From assembly GCA_028291545.1 (NCBI GenBank), contig JAQGHR010000159.1, positions 62,001-126,000 of the forward strand: a stretch of 64,000 nt of DNA. Reading direction: 5' to 3'. The translations under genes were made by a program, and so were the position numbers. The notes beneath the pieces are model-generated. The model was not told the origin of the DNA. It made no database searches and was given only the letters and a program-made list of their open reading frames with translations. The stretch is from Planctomycetota bacterium. Lineage in GTDB: Bacteria > Planctomycetota > Planctomycetia > Isosphaerales > Isosphaeraceae. Shown here one piece after another: positions 8,266 to 16,855 of this stretch. Numbering within the stretch: position 1 is the first letter of the stretch; every line of letters begins with the position of its first letter.

Positions 8266-9630
8266 TCACTCCGGACGGATCAGTGAGATCGCCTCGTAAG
8301 GATTTGCGTCGGTATCGAGCCGCATGACGCGATCCCACAATGCGGCGGAGTTGACCCGACCGATCGCGGGGATCGCCAGGCCATCGAACTTGACGCGCAA
8401 CTGGTCGTCGGTGAGCGGGTTCTTGTCGTGACCCGGCGGGAAGCGATTGGTCTCGACGAGCGTCGAGCCGTCGTCGAGCGTCACCGTGATCCGATTCGGA
8501 ATCCCCGACGGGTATCCCGCGGTCAAATCGGGGTCTTCGATGACGGTGGTGCGTGAGACGAGATCGATCAGCGCGGGATCGTTCAATCGCTCGTCCGTGA
8601 ACTGCGACGCCGTGATTTCGCCATCGACGAGCGCGACTGCCGTGCAGTACGGCAGACTGTGGTCGGCCGTCTCGCGAGTCCTGGGACGCCACTTCTCGGG
8701 GTCCTGTCCGATGATCTCGACGGCGGTGCGAAAGGTGGCGATCTCGATCGCCCTGATCCTCGACGGGTCACCGATTTTGGGCCTCAGCACGAACGCCGCC
8801 GCAATCGCGGACTGGCTGTGATATTCGGCCGGAACGAATTTGATCGACGTCTTCGGTAGCATCCAATCCTCGGCGTTCGGCCCGCCGAGCTGGCCGAGGA
8901 CGAAGGGACCGGAGACCTGCTGGAAGAACCCCATGTCGCCCTCGAACAGCGGCGCCGGCCCGGTCATCCCCTCGGCGGCCAGGAGCGCGGCGAATACACC
9001 GTTACGTGCCGCATGGGCGAAGGCGCAGCCTTTCCACATCGAGAGCTCGCCGGCTCGCGTCAGCCTGAGCGCGGTGCCCGTCGTGCCGGCGATCCCGAGC
9101 GCGTGGACGGTCCGGGCGTGGTCGAGATCCAGCAGTTTCGCGGCCGCGAGGGTCGAAGACAGGCATCCGTAGGTCACGTGGTCCCAGCCTCGCGCACGGA
9201 TACTCGCGGCGTCGCAGAGTCTGCACTGGACCTCGTAGGCGACGGCCGCCGCCGTGATCAGGCTCCTCCCGTCGGCCCCGACATGCTCGCCCGCCGCGAA
9301 GGTTGCGGCCCAGTTGTCGCTGGGGTGGGCAGGCTCCAAAGAGAGGTACGTGTCGTTGCAATCCAGGTAGCGGATATGGACGCCGTTGGCGAATGCCGCC
9401 CAGTCGGCCGACGACCGGCCCCCGCCGATCAAGGATGCGCCGGGCTGTCCGTGCATGCGAGACGCCACGCGGCGGGCGATGCCCGGCGCGGGCTCACGAA
9501 GGGCGCCCGCGGCACACGCAAAGGCATCGATCAGACGCCTGCGAGCCTCGATCACGACCTGATCAGGGAGGTCTTCAAATCGCGTCGTGAGGGCGAAGCC
9601 GGCCAGGCGATCGGCGAGCGTTTCGAGCAT
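8266..9630 (-). CDS. prpD: MmgE/PrpD family protein (2-methylcitrate dehydratase-like)
   Basis: This 454-residue cytoplasmic protein has MmgE/PrpD family hallmarks: ARRRLIDAFACAAGAL near the N-terminus, the conserved NGVHIRYLDCNDTYLSLEPAHPSDNWAATFA segment (around residues 85-115), and KTSIKFVPAEYHSQSAIAAA in the C-terminal half. PrpD dehydrates 2-methylcitrate to 2-methyl-cis-aconitate. The family also includes cis-aconitate decarboxylases and other activities, so the assignment leans on the nearby prpB. The start has GAGGT close to the ATG. Confidence 0.83.
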   Translation of the reverse strand: MLETLADRLAGFALTTRFEDLPDQVVIEARRRLIDAFACAAGALREPAPGIARRVASRMHGQPGASLIGGGRSSADWAAFANGVHIRYLDCNDTYLSLEPAHPSDNWAATFAAGEHVGADGRSLITAAAVAYEVQCRLCDAASIRARGWDHVTYGCLSSTLAAAKLLDLDHARTVHALGIAGTTGTALRLTRAGELSMWKGCAFAHAARNGVFAALLAAEGMTGPAPLFEGDMGFFQQVSGPFVLGQLGGPNAEDWMLPKTSIKFVPAEYHSQSAIAAAFVLRPKIGDPSRIRAIEIATFRTAVEIIGQDPEKWRPRTRETADHSLPYCTAVALVDGEITASQFTDERLNDPALIDLVSRTTVIEDPDLTAGYPSGIPNRITVTLDDGSTLVETNRFPPGHDKNPLTDDQLRVKFDGLAIPAIGRVNSAALWDRVMRLDTDANPYEAISLIRPE

Positions 9631-9949
9631 GGAGACCTCGTGGTTGCTGGGGGAGCGGTCATCCTATCGGCTCGGCCCTGGCATGGCAAATCAGAACGAG
9701 GTCAATCTCAAGGATCGACCGGCCGCGTGTTGAAGGCGAACGCAACGAACCAGCAGGCCGACTGATCTTCGGCTCCCGATCAAGGGAAATCGGGTGTCAG
9801 TCGCCTGATGCGGTTACCCGGTTCAGCGATGTCATCCATCAGATGCGGACGGCGCAGGCCTTGCCCCGGTACGCGGGACATGGCCGCGCAAACTCTCGAT
9901 CAAGGTACCTGCGTCCGCCGATCGCTCGGATGAGCGACGAAACGGGTCC
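9631..9949. other. Intergenic stretch of 319 bases
   Basis: This separates the start of the prpD-like gene from the stop of the alpha/beta hydrolase gene, both on the minus strand. It should hold the prpD promoter, but no good -10/-35 pair was found. A short imperfect hairpin (CCCGAT...ATCGGG near 9776-9795) has no T-run. No gene is supported. Confidence 0.5.
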
Positions 9950-11878
9950 TCAGCGCGCCCTCATCGGCGGTTCGTTCGCCGAGGCCGCCGTCGCGTTAGG
10001 ATTCAGATGCTCGAGCAAGATCCGGCGAACCTCGAGAATGGCCGCCGGGTCTTTCTGCACGCCGTGATCGGAGCGGACCACCTTTTCGGACCTGACCCCT
10101 TCGATGTGCGCGCTCTGATACGGAACGATTCCGTCTGTGGTCTTCCGAACGCCGTCCGGGCCGAGGGAGCCGATGATCGAATGGAACGCGACGTCTTCCT
10201 TCGGCTTCATGGCAAGCAGCGCCTGCAAGACGTCGGAGTGCGGGTCGAGCGTGTCGATCGAGGTCGGCATGTGGCGGAACTTGCGGGCATTGAACGCGTC
10301 CGGATTGTCCTTCACGAGCTGCGCCAGGAGCTTATGAATGTCGTCCGGCTCGGAGATTTGCCGGGAAACGACCCGTCCCACCAGCCGGCTGCTGAAGTCG
10401 GACCCTCGGTGTGGCGTGGCGAGGAACACGACGCGTTTGACGAATGGCAGCGGCTCGAAGAAGCAGAATCGCTTGAGGGCGGCCAGCACGTCGGGCGGCC
10501 CGACAATCTCGTCAAAGTTCTTGTCCGTGCTCAGTTCCCAGAGCCTCGTGCCGCTCCCGACGGACATGAAGTGGCTGAGCAAACCGCCCATGCTGTGCCC
10601 AAGGAGTACCATGCTCTGGAACTCATGCTCCGGAGTTTGGCCCTGGACATCGAAGTTTTTTTGCGCGTCCCGGAGCGCGTCGCGAAGCCCCGATGCCGCG
10701 ATCGGGACAGGGACGCCGGTGGGATAGACGTACAGGAGAAACTGATACCTGTCGTGGATTCTCGGATCACGCAACAACTCGTTGAGCATCGGGATCCACG
10801 CGAGAGGACTGGACGCGAGTCCGTGGACCATCACGATCGGGATCTTGTCCGGCTCGTACGGCCTGAGCAACATCAGGCCGGCGCGGCCCGTGGCCTCACC
10901 GGGGCGAAAGAGGCCGCTCCAGCGATACCGGCTCAGATCGGTGCGCGACCACATGTAGGCCAACGGAGTCGTGAGATCGACCTCAAGACCGATGGCTTCC
11001 GCGCCGGAACCCACCATGCGGGACTGGACGGGATCTCGCAGCACGATCGTGCAGCTTCGCACGGCATCGGGGTCGGTCTCTTCGCGGAGTTTCTTGTTCG
11101 GACGCAGCACCGCCGTGAGGGGAAACGCCATCTCGGGCGGATAGAATTTGTCGAGTTCCCTGGCTTGTTTCGTGTTGGACTGGTCGGCCCGGCGGACCCC
11201 GATCATCGGGACTCCCAGGCCATACTGGCGGCTACGACTGTCCAGGCCGGTGACCTCGAAGTCCGAGGCCAGCAGCAGCTCGTGGACGTCGTCGGGCTGC
11301 CACGGGGAATCCGATTCCAGGGCAAGCTTGAAGACGTGGTCGGTGCCGCCGATCTTGAGAATGATCGACCCTCCCGGCTGCAACTTGTCCTGCGCCTTCG
11401 CGGCCCGCAGCAGGCGGTCGAGTGCACCGTTATAAAGGTCGCATGCCAACCGATAGCGGGGGTCGATCGTGCGACGGCCCGCGGCCAGCTCCGGGTCGAA
11501 CAAGTAGTCGTACGAGTAGGCGACGGTGTCGACAAAATGATGCAGGGCGCCCTGACCCCGTTTCGCGCCGAATCGATGCCCCTCGGCCCGTCGGCCCTCG
11601 ATCCACGACAATTCGGCCAGCGCGTAGACTAGTTCGGCTTCGGGGCCTTGCTGGGCGATCCGTTCGAGGCTGGCGAGCGTCCCCTCCGGATCTCGCCGAT
11701 AGCGGGTGACAAGATCGTACCGCTTGAGGCTCTCAAGCGTCCGTTCGCTCGGCCGATCGAGGCCGGCGATGCTCTGCTGCCAGGCGGCCAGGGTACGATC
11801 CCCTTTGCTTGGCAGAACCGCGATGTCGGCCCATCCCACGAGCGTCGACGCGACGAGACCGAGCAAAGCGCAGTTCAT
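9950..11878 (-). CDS. Exported alpha/beta-hydrolase (lipase-like)
   Basis: This 642-residue protein begins with a short hydrophobic stretch (CALLGLVASTLVGWADIAV) that could serve as a signal peptide or anchor. The first 330 residues are helical and without recognised motifs. The C-terminal half is an alpha/beta-hydrolase: oxyanion strand IPIVMVHGLASSPLAW, then nucleophile elbow GHSMGG with Ser429, and a late His in VRSDHGVQKDP near the C-terminus. This combination resembles triacylglycerol lipases and other esterases; the substrate is unknown. GAGGGAG lies some ten bases before the ATG. It sits 110 bases after the polysaccharide block on the same strand. Confidence 0.85.
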   Translation of the reverse strand: MNCALLGLVASTLVGWADIAVLPSKGDRTLAAWQQSIAGLDRPSERTLESLKRYDLVTRYRRDPEGTLASLERIAQQGPEAELVYALAELSWIEGRRAEGHRFGAKRGQGALHHFVDTVAYSYDYLFDPELAAGRRTIDPRYRLACDLYNGALDRLLRAAKAQDKLQPGGSIILKIGGTDHVFKLALESDSPWQPDDVHELLLASDFEVTGLDSRSRQYGLGVPMIGVRRADQSNTKQARELDKFYPPEMAFPLTAVLRPNKKLREETDPDAVRSCTIVLRDPVQSRMVGSGAEAIGLEVDLTTPLAYMWSRTDLSRYRWSGLFRPGEATGRAGLMLLRPYEPDKIPIVMVHGLASSPLAWIPMLNELLRDPRIHDRYQFLLYVYPTGVPVPIAASGLRDALRDAQKNFDVQGQTPEHEFQSMVLLGHSMGGLLSHFMSVGSGTRLWELSTDKNFDEIVGPPDVLAALKRFCFFEPLPFVKRVVFLATPHRGSDFSSRLVGRVVSRQISEPDDIHKLLAQLVKDNPDAFNARKFRHMPTSIDTLDPHSDVLQALLAMKPKEDVAFHSIIGSLGPDGVRKTTDGIVPYQSAHIEGVRSEKVVRSDHGVQKDPAAILEVRRILLEHLNPNATAASANEPPMRAR

Positions 11879-11988
11879 GGACGGGTCACTCCCTCGACCC
11901 CCGCTCGACGCGATCCGTGCGCCGAACCGAGATTGGACACGGTATCATACGGCTCTCTTATCATCGGTCAAGCCGACTCATCGTGCGG

Positions 11989-12342
11989 TCACGCCGCCGA
12001 GGACGTCTCGTCATCGCGGCTTCCCACCAACTCCAGACCGTCGCGAACCTGGGCCGACTGAACGACAAGCTGCTGGAGAATCTCGACCTGGTCCTGAAGC
12101 CGAGTCAGCTCTCGTACGAGGCCGTCGAGCAGCAGGTTGGTCTCATTGCGATAAGTGCCTACCTCGGTTCGGGTGTGGCTGATTCCCAGGATCACCTGAT
12201 CCAATCGCGGTTGTATATCCTCGCGGATTGCGGCCGCGGTGAACGATTTTCCCTCGGCCGCGATTTTTCGAGCGATCGGGCGACGGATCGGACCCGTCAT
12301 TCGCCAACCTGTTCGCGCGAGGGATTTGAGGAACCGTTTCAC
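11989..12342 (-). CDS. Small basic/coiled-coil protein coupled to glycosyltransferase
   Basis: This 117-residue protein starts at a GTG whose GTGA overlaps the stop of the glycosyltransferase gene. GGAGG lies seven bases before it inside that gene. The first 30 residues are strongly basic ([28 protein letters not shown]). The rest is a predicted helix/coiled coil (GLVRELTRLQDQVEILQQLVVQSAQV). There is no membrane segment and no family I recognise. Its place as the last cistron of the Wzm/Wzt/glycosyltransferase run suggests a membrane-associated accessory to polysaccharide assembly, but that is inference. Confidence 0.68.
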   Translation of the reverse strand: MKRFLKSLARTGWRMTGPIRRPIARKIAAEGKSFTAAAIREDIQPRLDQVILGISHTRTEVGTYRNETNLLLDGLVRELTRLQDQVEILQQLVVQSAQVRDGLELVGSRDDETSSAA

Positions 12343-14846
12343 GACATCGCCTCCATGCGGACAGATCGCTTGCTGAAATCGACCCCACGATCCGAACCCG
12401 AGATGGAACCCTGCCGCAAAGTGGCCTGACTCTCGATGACCTCGCGATATTTTGCCGCGACGAGAGGCCAGGAATGGTTGTTCTCGACGTAATGGTGGGC
12501 GGCATAACCCAGAGCCTCCCGACGCCTGCTGTCCGCCGCGAGCTCACGCATCATGGCGGTGAGCGACGGCATTCCCTCGTGATGCCATCGGACCTTCGCC
12601 ACCACATCATTCGGATAATCCGCGAAGGTCGCGACATCCGTGATGATGGTCGCAACGCCATGCCGCAAGAGATTGAGCAAGGCACCCGAGGTCTCGCCAT
12701 AGGTGGGGGGGCGTCGGAGCGAGACGCCAATATCCACCGAGGCGATCAGCGCCTCGAACTCTTTGTCCGTTTGGTGTCCCACGAAACGGACTCGTGATGC
12801 GAGCCCGAGCCGTTCGACCTCGCGGCGTGCTTCGCCATCCTCGTAGTCCTGCCCAACGAACAGGTACATCGCCTGCGGGAACTCGGTCGCAATCTGCGAA
12901 AAGGCTCGAATCGCTTCGAGATTCATCTTGCCGTGAGACAGGAAGCCGAAGCTGGCGAAGATCAGCGACTCCTGATCGAGGCCGAATCGTGCGCGAGTTT
13001 GCCGGCGAATGTCTCTGGAGACCCTTGCCGGCCAGGCCCCGTGCGGTATCACTCGTATTTTCTGGGAGTAATCCGAATCCACCTGCTTCACGCACCAGGG
13101 AGAATGCACGATGACCGTGGAAGACGATTCGAAGACCCGACGGTTGAGGTGGATTCCCCGCCGGGTGAGTGCGTCCTGAACTCCCCCTCGTTCGGTTCGC
13201 CAGTGTTCGAGGTTCTCCAGGATCTCGGGCGCGCGATCGGGCTCGGCGAACAGGACTTCACGGCGAAAGGCGGAGACCGGATCGCTCGATCGATGGGCAT
13301 TCCAGTACTGGAAGCCCCCCAGGCTGAAATCGTGCAACGTGACGATTCCCGGATGGGCTGCCATCATATCGATCATGAACCCGTGATACGGTGAATTGCC
13401 CATCTGGTAGAGCACGCCGCGATAGTCGCGAGCCTTCGCCATGCGGTCGAACAGCCGGTAGTCGAACGTCGAGAATCCGTTTTGAGAGAGCCCCAGGTCG
13501 GGGACGTATCCCTCGTCGTGATAAAGGTCGATCCGGTAATGCCGCGACAGCTCTCCGGCGAGCCACGCGGCGTACGTGGAGATCCCCGACTTTTTCGGTC
13601 TCCAGGGCGAAACCAGAGCCAGCCGGGGCCTACGGTCGTGGGCGCGGTCCACACGTAGCTTGCGCTTCGGAAACCCATCCGGACATAGAGCCTCCAACAC
13701 CCGACACGCTGAGCGATCCCACGTGAATTCGCTCGCCCGCGTGATCGCCCTGCGTGACAGCCGGCTTGCAAGCTGGTGATCCATGAGCAACTGCGTCAGG
13801 CCGGAGGCGATGTCGGCGGGATCGGTCGCGTTGACCAGGAGCCCCGCATCTCCGACGACCTCGATCTGGGACGAATTGTTCCCCGCCAGGACGGCTGCAC
13901 CACAATGCATGGCTTCGAGCAGCGGCAACCCCAATCCCTCGTACAGCGAAGGAAATGCGAACGCGGCGCACCGCTGATAGAGAGTGCGCAGCGTCTCGTC
14001 GGAAACCTCCCCGGTAAGAATCAGGGCATCGCCGAGACCGTGCTGGTCGCCAAGAGACAAGATCTTCGCGCGATCCTCCGGCTTCAGATGGCAGGTGATG
14101 ACGAGTTGGTGCTGGCAGCGTAGTGCGTCGGGCAGCCGGCGGAATGCGTCGATCAACCCGCGAACGTTTTTCCGCTCGTCCGCACCCGCCACGCAAAACA
14201 CGAATGGGCGGCGGATTCCGAGCCCACGAATCGCGCTTCGATCGCGACGGCTCGGCGGAAGCGTTCGGTTTGGGAAAAAGTAGGAGGCGTTACTCGCCCC
14301 GGAAATATTCGCGATTCGGTGCTCTTCGAGGGCAAGCAGTCGTCTCGCGTCGTCTCGCGTCGCATCGGAGATCGCCAGGAGATGGTCATAGCGCGAGATC
14401 GAGTGGAGGCGGCGATAGAACCAGTCGGCATTTCCCGGCTGATCAAGGTAGTGCTCTTGATCGAGGAACGGGATGAAGTCGTAAACTACAGCGGCCATCC
14501 GGAGGCCGCCGAGGGGCCGGGCAGGCGGGTCGTATCCCGGGCAAAGCTCGAAGGGGTTCAAGATCAGGAGTACGTCGAGATCGTCGGAATTCTCGCGAGC
14601 GAGCCGATTCATCGCGTCTCGTAAGAACCGCTCATCGCGGGCCGCTTCGACACGGAGAACCTGTGTCGTCGCTCGCGGAGACTCAGGGAGGTGGTCCTGG
14701 GGCAGCCCCTCGTGAGCATAGAGGACAAAGTCGTGTGTGTCCCCGTGTGCGAGCATCGCGGAGACAAGCTGAAGACCGTACCGCCCGACACCCCGAAGGC
14801 GACTTCCGGGAGACTGAACGGCAAGCATATCGATGCCGATCCGCAC
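12339..14846 (-). CDS. Tandem GT4-GT4 glycosyltransferase
   Basis: This 835-residue protein contains two complete GT-B glycosyltransferase units of the GT4 type. The first (about 1-390) has [11 protein letters not shown] at the N-lobe and [20 protein letters not shown] as the donor-binding E-x7-E motif. The second (about 400-835) has [25 protein letters not shown], then [21 protein letters not shown] at the matching position. The GTG at 14846 was chosen because GGAGG lies nine bases upstream; an ATG 15 codons earlier has none. Such double enzymes build repeat units of O-antigen or capsule. The adjacent Wzt/Wzm genes fit that role. Sugar specificity is unknown. Confidence 0.88.
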   Translation of the reverse strand: MRIGIDMLAVQSPGSRLRGVGRYGLQLVSAMLAHGDTHDFVLYAHEGLPQDHLPESPRATTQVLRVEAARDERFLRDAMNRLARENSDDLDVLLILNPFELCPGYDPPARPLGGLRMAAVVYDFIPFLDQEHYLDQPGNADWFYRRLHSISRYDHLLAISDATRDDARRLLALEEHRIANISGASNASYFFPNRTLPPSRRDRSAIRGLGIRRPFVFCVAGADERKNVRGLIDAFRRLPDALRCQHQLVITCHLKPEDRAKILSLGDQHGLGDALILTGEVSDETLRTLYQRCAAFAFPSLYEGLGLPLLEAMHCGAAVLAGNNSSQIEVVGDAGLLVNATDPADIASGLTQLLMDHQLASRLSRRAITRASEFTWDRSACRVLEALCPDGFPKRKLRVDRAHDRRPRLALVSPWRPKKSGISTYAAWLAGELSRHYRIDLYHDEGYVPDLGLSQNGFSTFDYRLFDRMAKARDYRGVLYQMGNSPYHGFMIDMMAAHPGIVTLHDFSLGGFQYWNAHRSSDPVSAFRREVLFAEPDRAPEILENLEHWRTERGGVQDALTRRGIHLNRRVFESSSTVIVHSPWCVKQVDSDYSQKIRVIPHGAWPARVSRDIRRQTRARFGLDQESLIFASFGFLSHGKMNLEAIRAFSQIATEFPQAMYLFVGQDYEDGEARREVERLGLASRVRFVGHQTDKEFEALIASVDIGVSLRRPPTYGETSGALLNLLRHGVATIITDVATFADYPNDVVAKVRWHHEGMPSLTAMMRELAADSRRREALGYAAHHYVENNHSWPLVAAKYREVIESQATLRQGSISGSDRGVDFSKRSVRMEAMS

Positions 14847-14937
14847 GAGATGACGCCTCCGGTAGATGCCCTCACGCGCGAATCGAGCCACTCGGCGGAC
14901 CGGACGGTTATCGACCTGACTCCGGACGAAATCCCGT

Positions 14938-15765
14938 TCAACCCGCCTGGGCGGCCGAACTGGCGAGATAGCCGTCGATGATCTCTCCCATCGGGCCGTC
15001 GGCGACGACCTGGCCCTTGTTCATCCAGAGGCCTCTCGTACACATTTCACGGAGCGAGGTCATGTCGTGCGAGACGATCACAACCACGTTCGAGCGGTCG
15101 AGCAGGCCGCGGATACGGGCCTTGGCCTTCTCCACGAATGCGGCGTCGCCGGCGCCAAGAGACTCGTCGATCAGGAGGATGTCGGGATCGATCTCGGTGG
15201 CGATGGCGAACGCAAGCCGGGTATACATGCCGCTGGAGTAATACTTCAGCGGAAGGTCGGCGAACTCCTGGAGGCCGGTGAATCCGAAGATTCCCTCGAC
15301 TTTTTCCGCCATCTGCTTCCGCGCTAGGCCGAGCATGGCCCCGTTGAGCATGATATTATCTAGGCCCGACAGCTCCGGGTTGAAACCCGCGCCCATCTCG
15401 ATGAGAGGTGCGACATTCCCCCGGATCTTGACCAGTCCCGACGTGGGCGGATAGATCCGGGCCAGCAGACGCAGGAGCGTGCTCTTGCCCGCGCCGTTGT
15501 GGCCGACGATCCCGACGCGATCGCCCTTCGCGATCGTGAGATTGATGTGGCTCAACGCCCAGAAATCGGACGCGGGCATGGGGTTCACCCTGCGCAACAC
15601 GAGATCGAGGGCCGCTCGCTTGAGCGAGTACTGCTTGTCGTGATAGCTCACGAACTTCAACGACACGTCCTGAAGCTCGACCGGGTTTCCCCCGGACGCA
15701 TCGACGCGCCGCTGTGTCTTAGAGGCGGAAGATGAGCTTGGCTTCGTTCGACTTGAAGGCTGCAT
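14938..15765 (-). CDS. wzt: Polysaccharide ABC exporter, ATP-binding subunit (Wzt/TagH type)
   Basis: This 275-residue nucleotide-binding protein powers export of a lipid-linked polysaccharide across the inner membrane. The Walker A is GHNGAGKST, the signature is the family-typical YYSSGM, and Walker B is ILLIDESLGAGD with a downstream VIVSHD switch. It ends soon after the ATPase domain, so it lacks the C-terminal carbohydrate-binding module that Wzt proteins of terminated O-antigens carry. The ATG lies inside the 3' end of the permease gene (47-base overlap). No alternative start exists before the conserved core. Confidence 0.9.
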   Translation of the reverse strand: MQPSSRTKPSSSSASKTQRRVDASGGNPVELQDVSLKFVSYHDKQYSLKRAALDLVLRRVNPMPASDFWALSHINLTIAKGDRVGIVGHNGAGKSTLLRLLARIYPPTSGLVKIRGNVAPLIEMGAGFNPELSGLDNIMLNGAMLGLARKQMAEKVEGIFGFTGLQEFADLPLKYYSSGMYTRLAFAIATEIDPDILLIDESLGAGDAAFVEKAKARIRGLLDRSNVVVIVSHDMTSLREMCTRGLWMNKGQVVADGPMGEIIDGYLASSAAQAG

Positions 15766-16582
15766 AGCCGACTCCGAGGCTCACCGTCGCGATGCCGGCG
15801 GCCGCCAGGAAGAGGGTCAGACTCGGCCAGACACCGTCGCTGATCACGTTCTGGAAGAGCCGAATGAACGGATACGCCGGGTTCAACGCGAGCATCCAGG
15901 GAACATTTTGGAACCGAGTCGCCGGATAGAGGATCGGCGTCGCGAAGTACCACGCCTGCAAGAAAACCGTCACCAGGTGGCTGCAATCGCGATAGAACGT
16001 GTTCATGGTCGCGACGATCAGCCCCAGGCCGAGCGAGAATACGGTAAACAGGGCGATGATCAAGGGCAGTAAGAGCATCTGAGCTTTGAAGCTGGCCCCG
16101 AGCGGCGCGAGCAGGAGAAACAAGGCTGCGAACGAGAGCACCATCGTCACAAGGTTGATGAGCACGCGAGTGAGCGGAAAAATGAGTTTCGGAAGGAAGA
16201 TTTTCCGAATCAAACCCTCGTTCTGGATGATGCAGAACGCACACTCGGTGAGGCACCCACTCAGGAGCCCCCAGGGCACAATTCCCGAGAACAGGGTAAT
16301 GGCGTACTTCTTCGGGTCGTCCCCCAGTAACTGAGAGAACACGACGGTAAGCGTGGCCATCATCAGGATCGGGTTGAGCAGGGTCCAGAAGAACCCGAGT
16401 ACGGACCGCTGGTAGCGGACGCGCAACTCCTGGGCCACCATGTTCTGGACCACGGGCCAGAACCGGCGGAGTTGCTCGGCATCCTCGACGATGGTCGCGA
16501 GGATGCGAGCGGGCGCAGCCGGAGATCTTGGCGCCGGGAAGAACTCGGCGTGCGGGGGAGAGGATGTTGTCCGTGTGTTCAT
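15719..16582 (-). CDS. wzm: Polysaccharide ABC exporter, permease (Wzm/TagG type)
   Basis: This ABC-2 type permease has six predicted membrane segments between about residues 60 and 280. Typical motifs are LRVRYQRSVLGFFWTLLNPILMM at the first segment, then IVPWGLLSGCLTECAFCIIQNEGLIRKI and LNPAYPFIRLFQNVI. It pairs with the overlapping wzt to export a polysaccharide. The start is uncertain: the ATG at 16582 gives 287 residues; the frame is open to 16786 with another Met at 16660, but neither has a strong Shine-Dalgarno sequence. The 273 bases upstream to the next gene probably hold the promoter of the polysaccharide operon. Confidence 0.87.
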   Translation of the reverse strand: MNTRTTSSPPHAEFFPAPRSPAAPARILATIVEDAEQLRRFWPVVQNMVAQELRVRYQRSVLGFFWTLLNPILMMATLTVVFSQLLGDDPKKYAITLFSGIVPWGLLSGCLTECAFCIIQNEGLIRKIFLPKLIFPLTRVLINLVTMVLSFAALFLLLAPLGASFKAQMLLLPLIIALFTVFSLGLGLIVATMNTFYRDCSHLVTVFLQAWYFATPILYPATRFQNVPWMLALNPAYPFIRLFQNVISDGVWPSLTLFLAAAGIATVSLGVGYAAFKSNEAKLIFRL

Positions 16583-16855
16583 GGAACTCGCATCATCCGT
16601 GAAAGTTCCGCTTGAGGGCCGATCGTCCCTGATCGATCCCTCGACGAGAACCTGCGACATCTCCGCGTACCGAGGAGTCCCCGCCGGGCGGGCACGATAC
16701 GTCCCGCGGTCATTTCGGGCAAGGTCAACTCGACGGAGTGCTCGGGCACCCACCCCTTTATCGGCAAACCCAGGGGCAGACTGCAATTGAGGAGGTCTTC
16801 ATTGGATTGACACTGTTGCTTCCTCCGGACTCTGCGGTGAGTCCTTCCAGAAGGC

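Noticed and set aside
7337-8692. 451-codon open frame on the minus strand
   Set aside because: It overlaps both the methyltransferase gene and the end of the prpD-like gene. The plus-strand frame has a strong Shine-Dalgarno sequence and methyltransferase motifs.
10007-11632. 541-codon open frame on the plus strand
   Set aside because: It lies antisense to the alpha/beta hydrolase, which has the GHSMGG elbow and correct start signals. Long antisense frames are expected at this G+C content.
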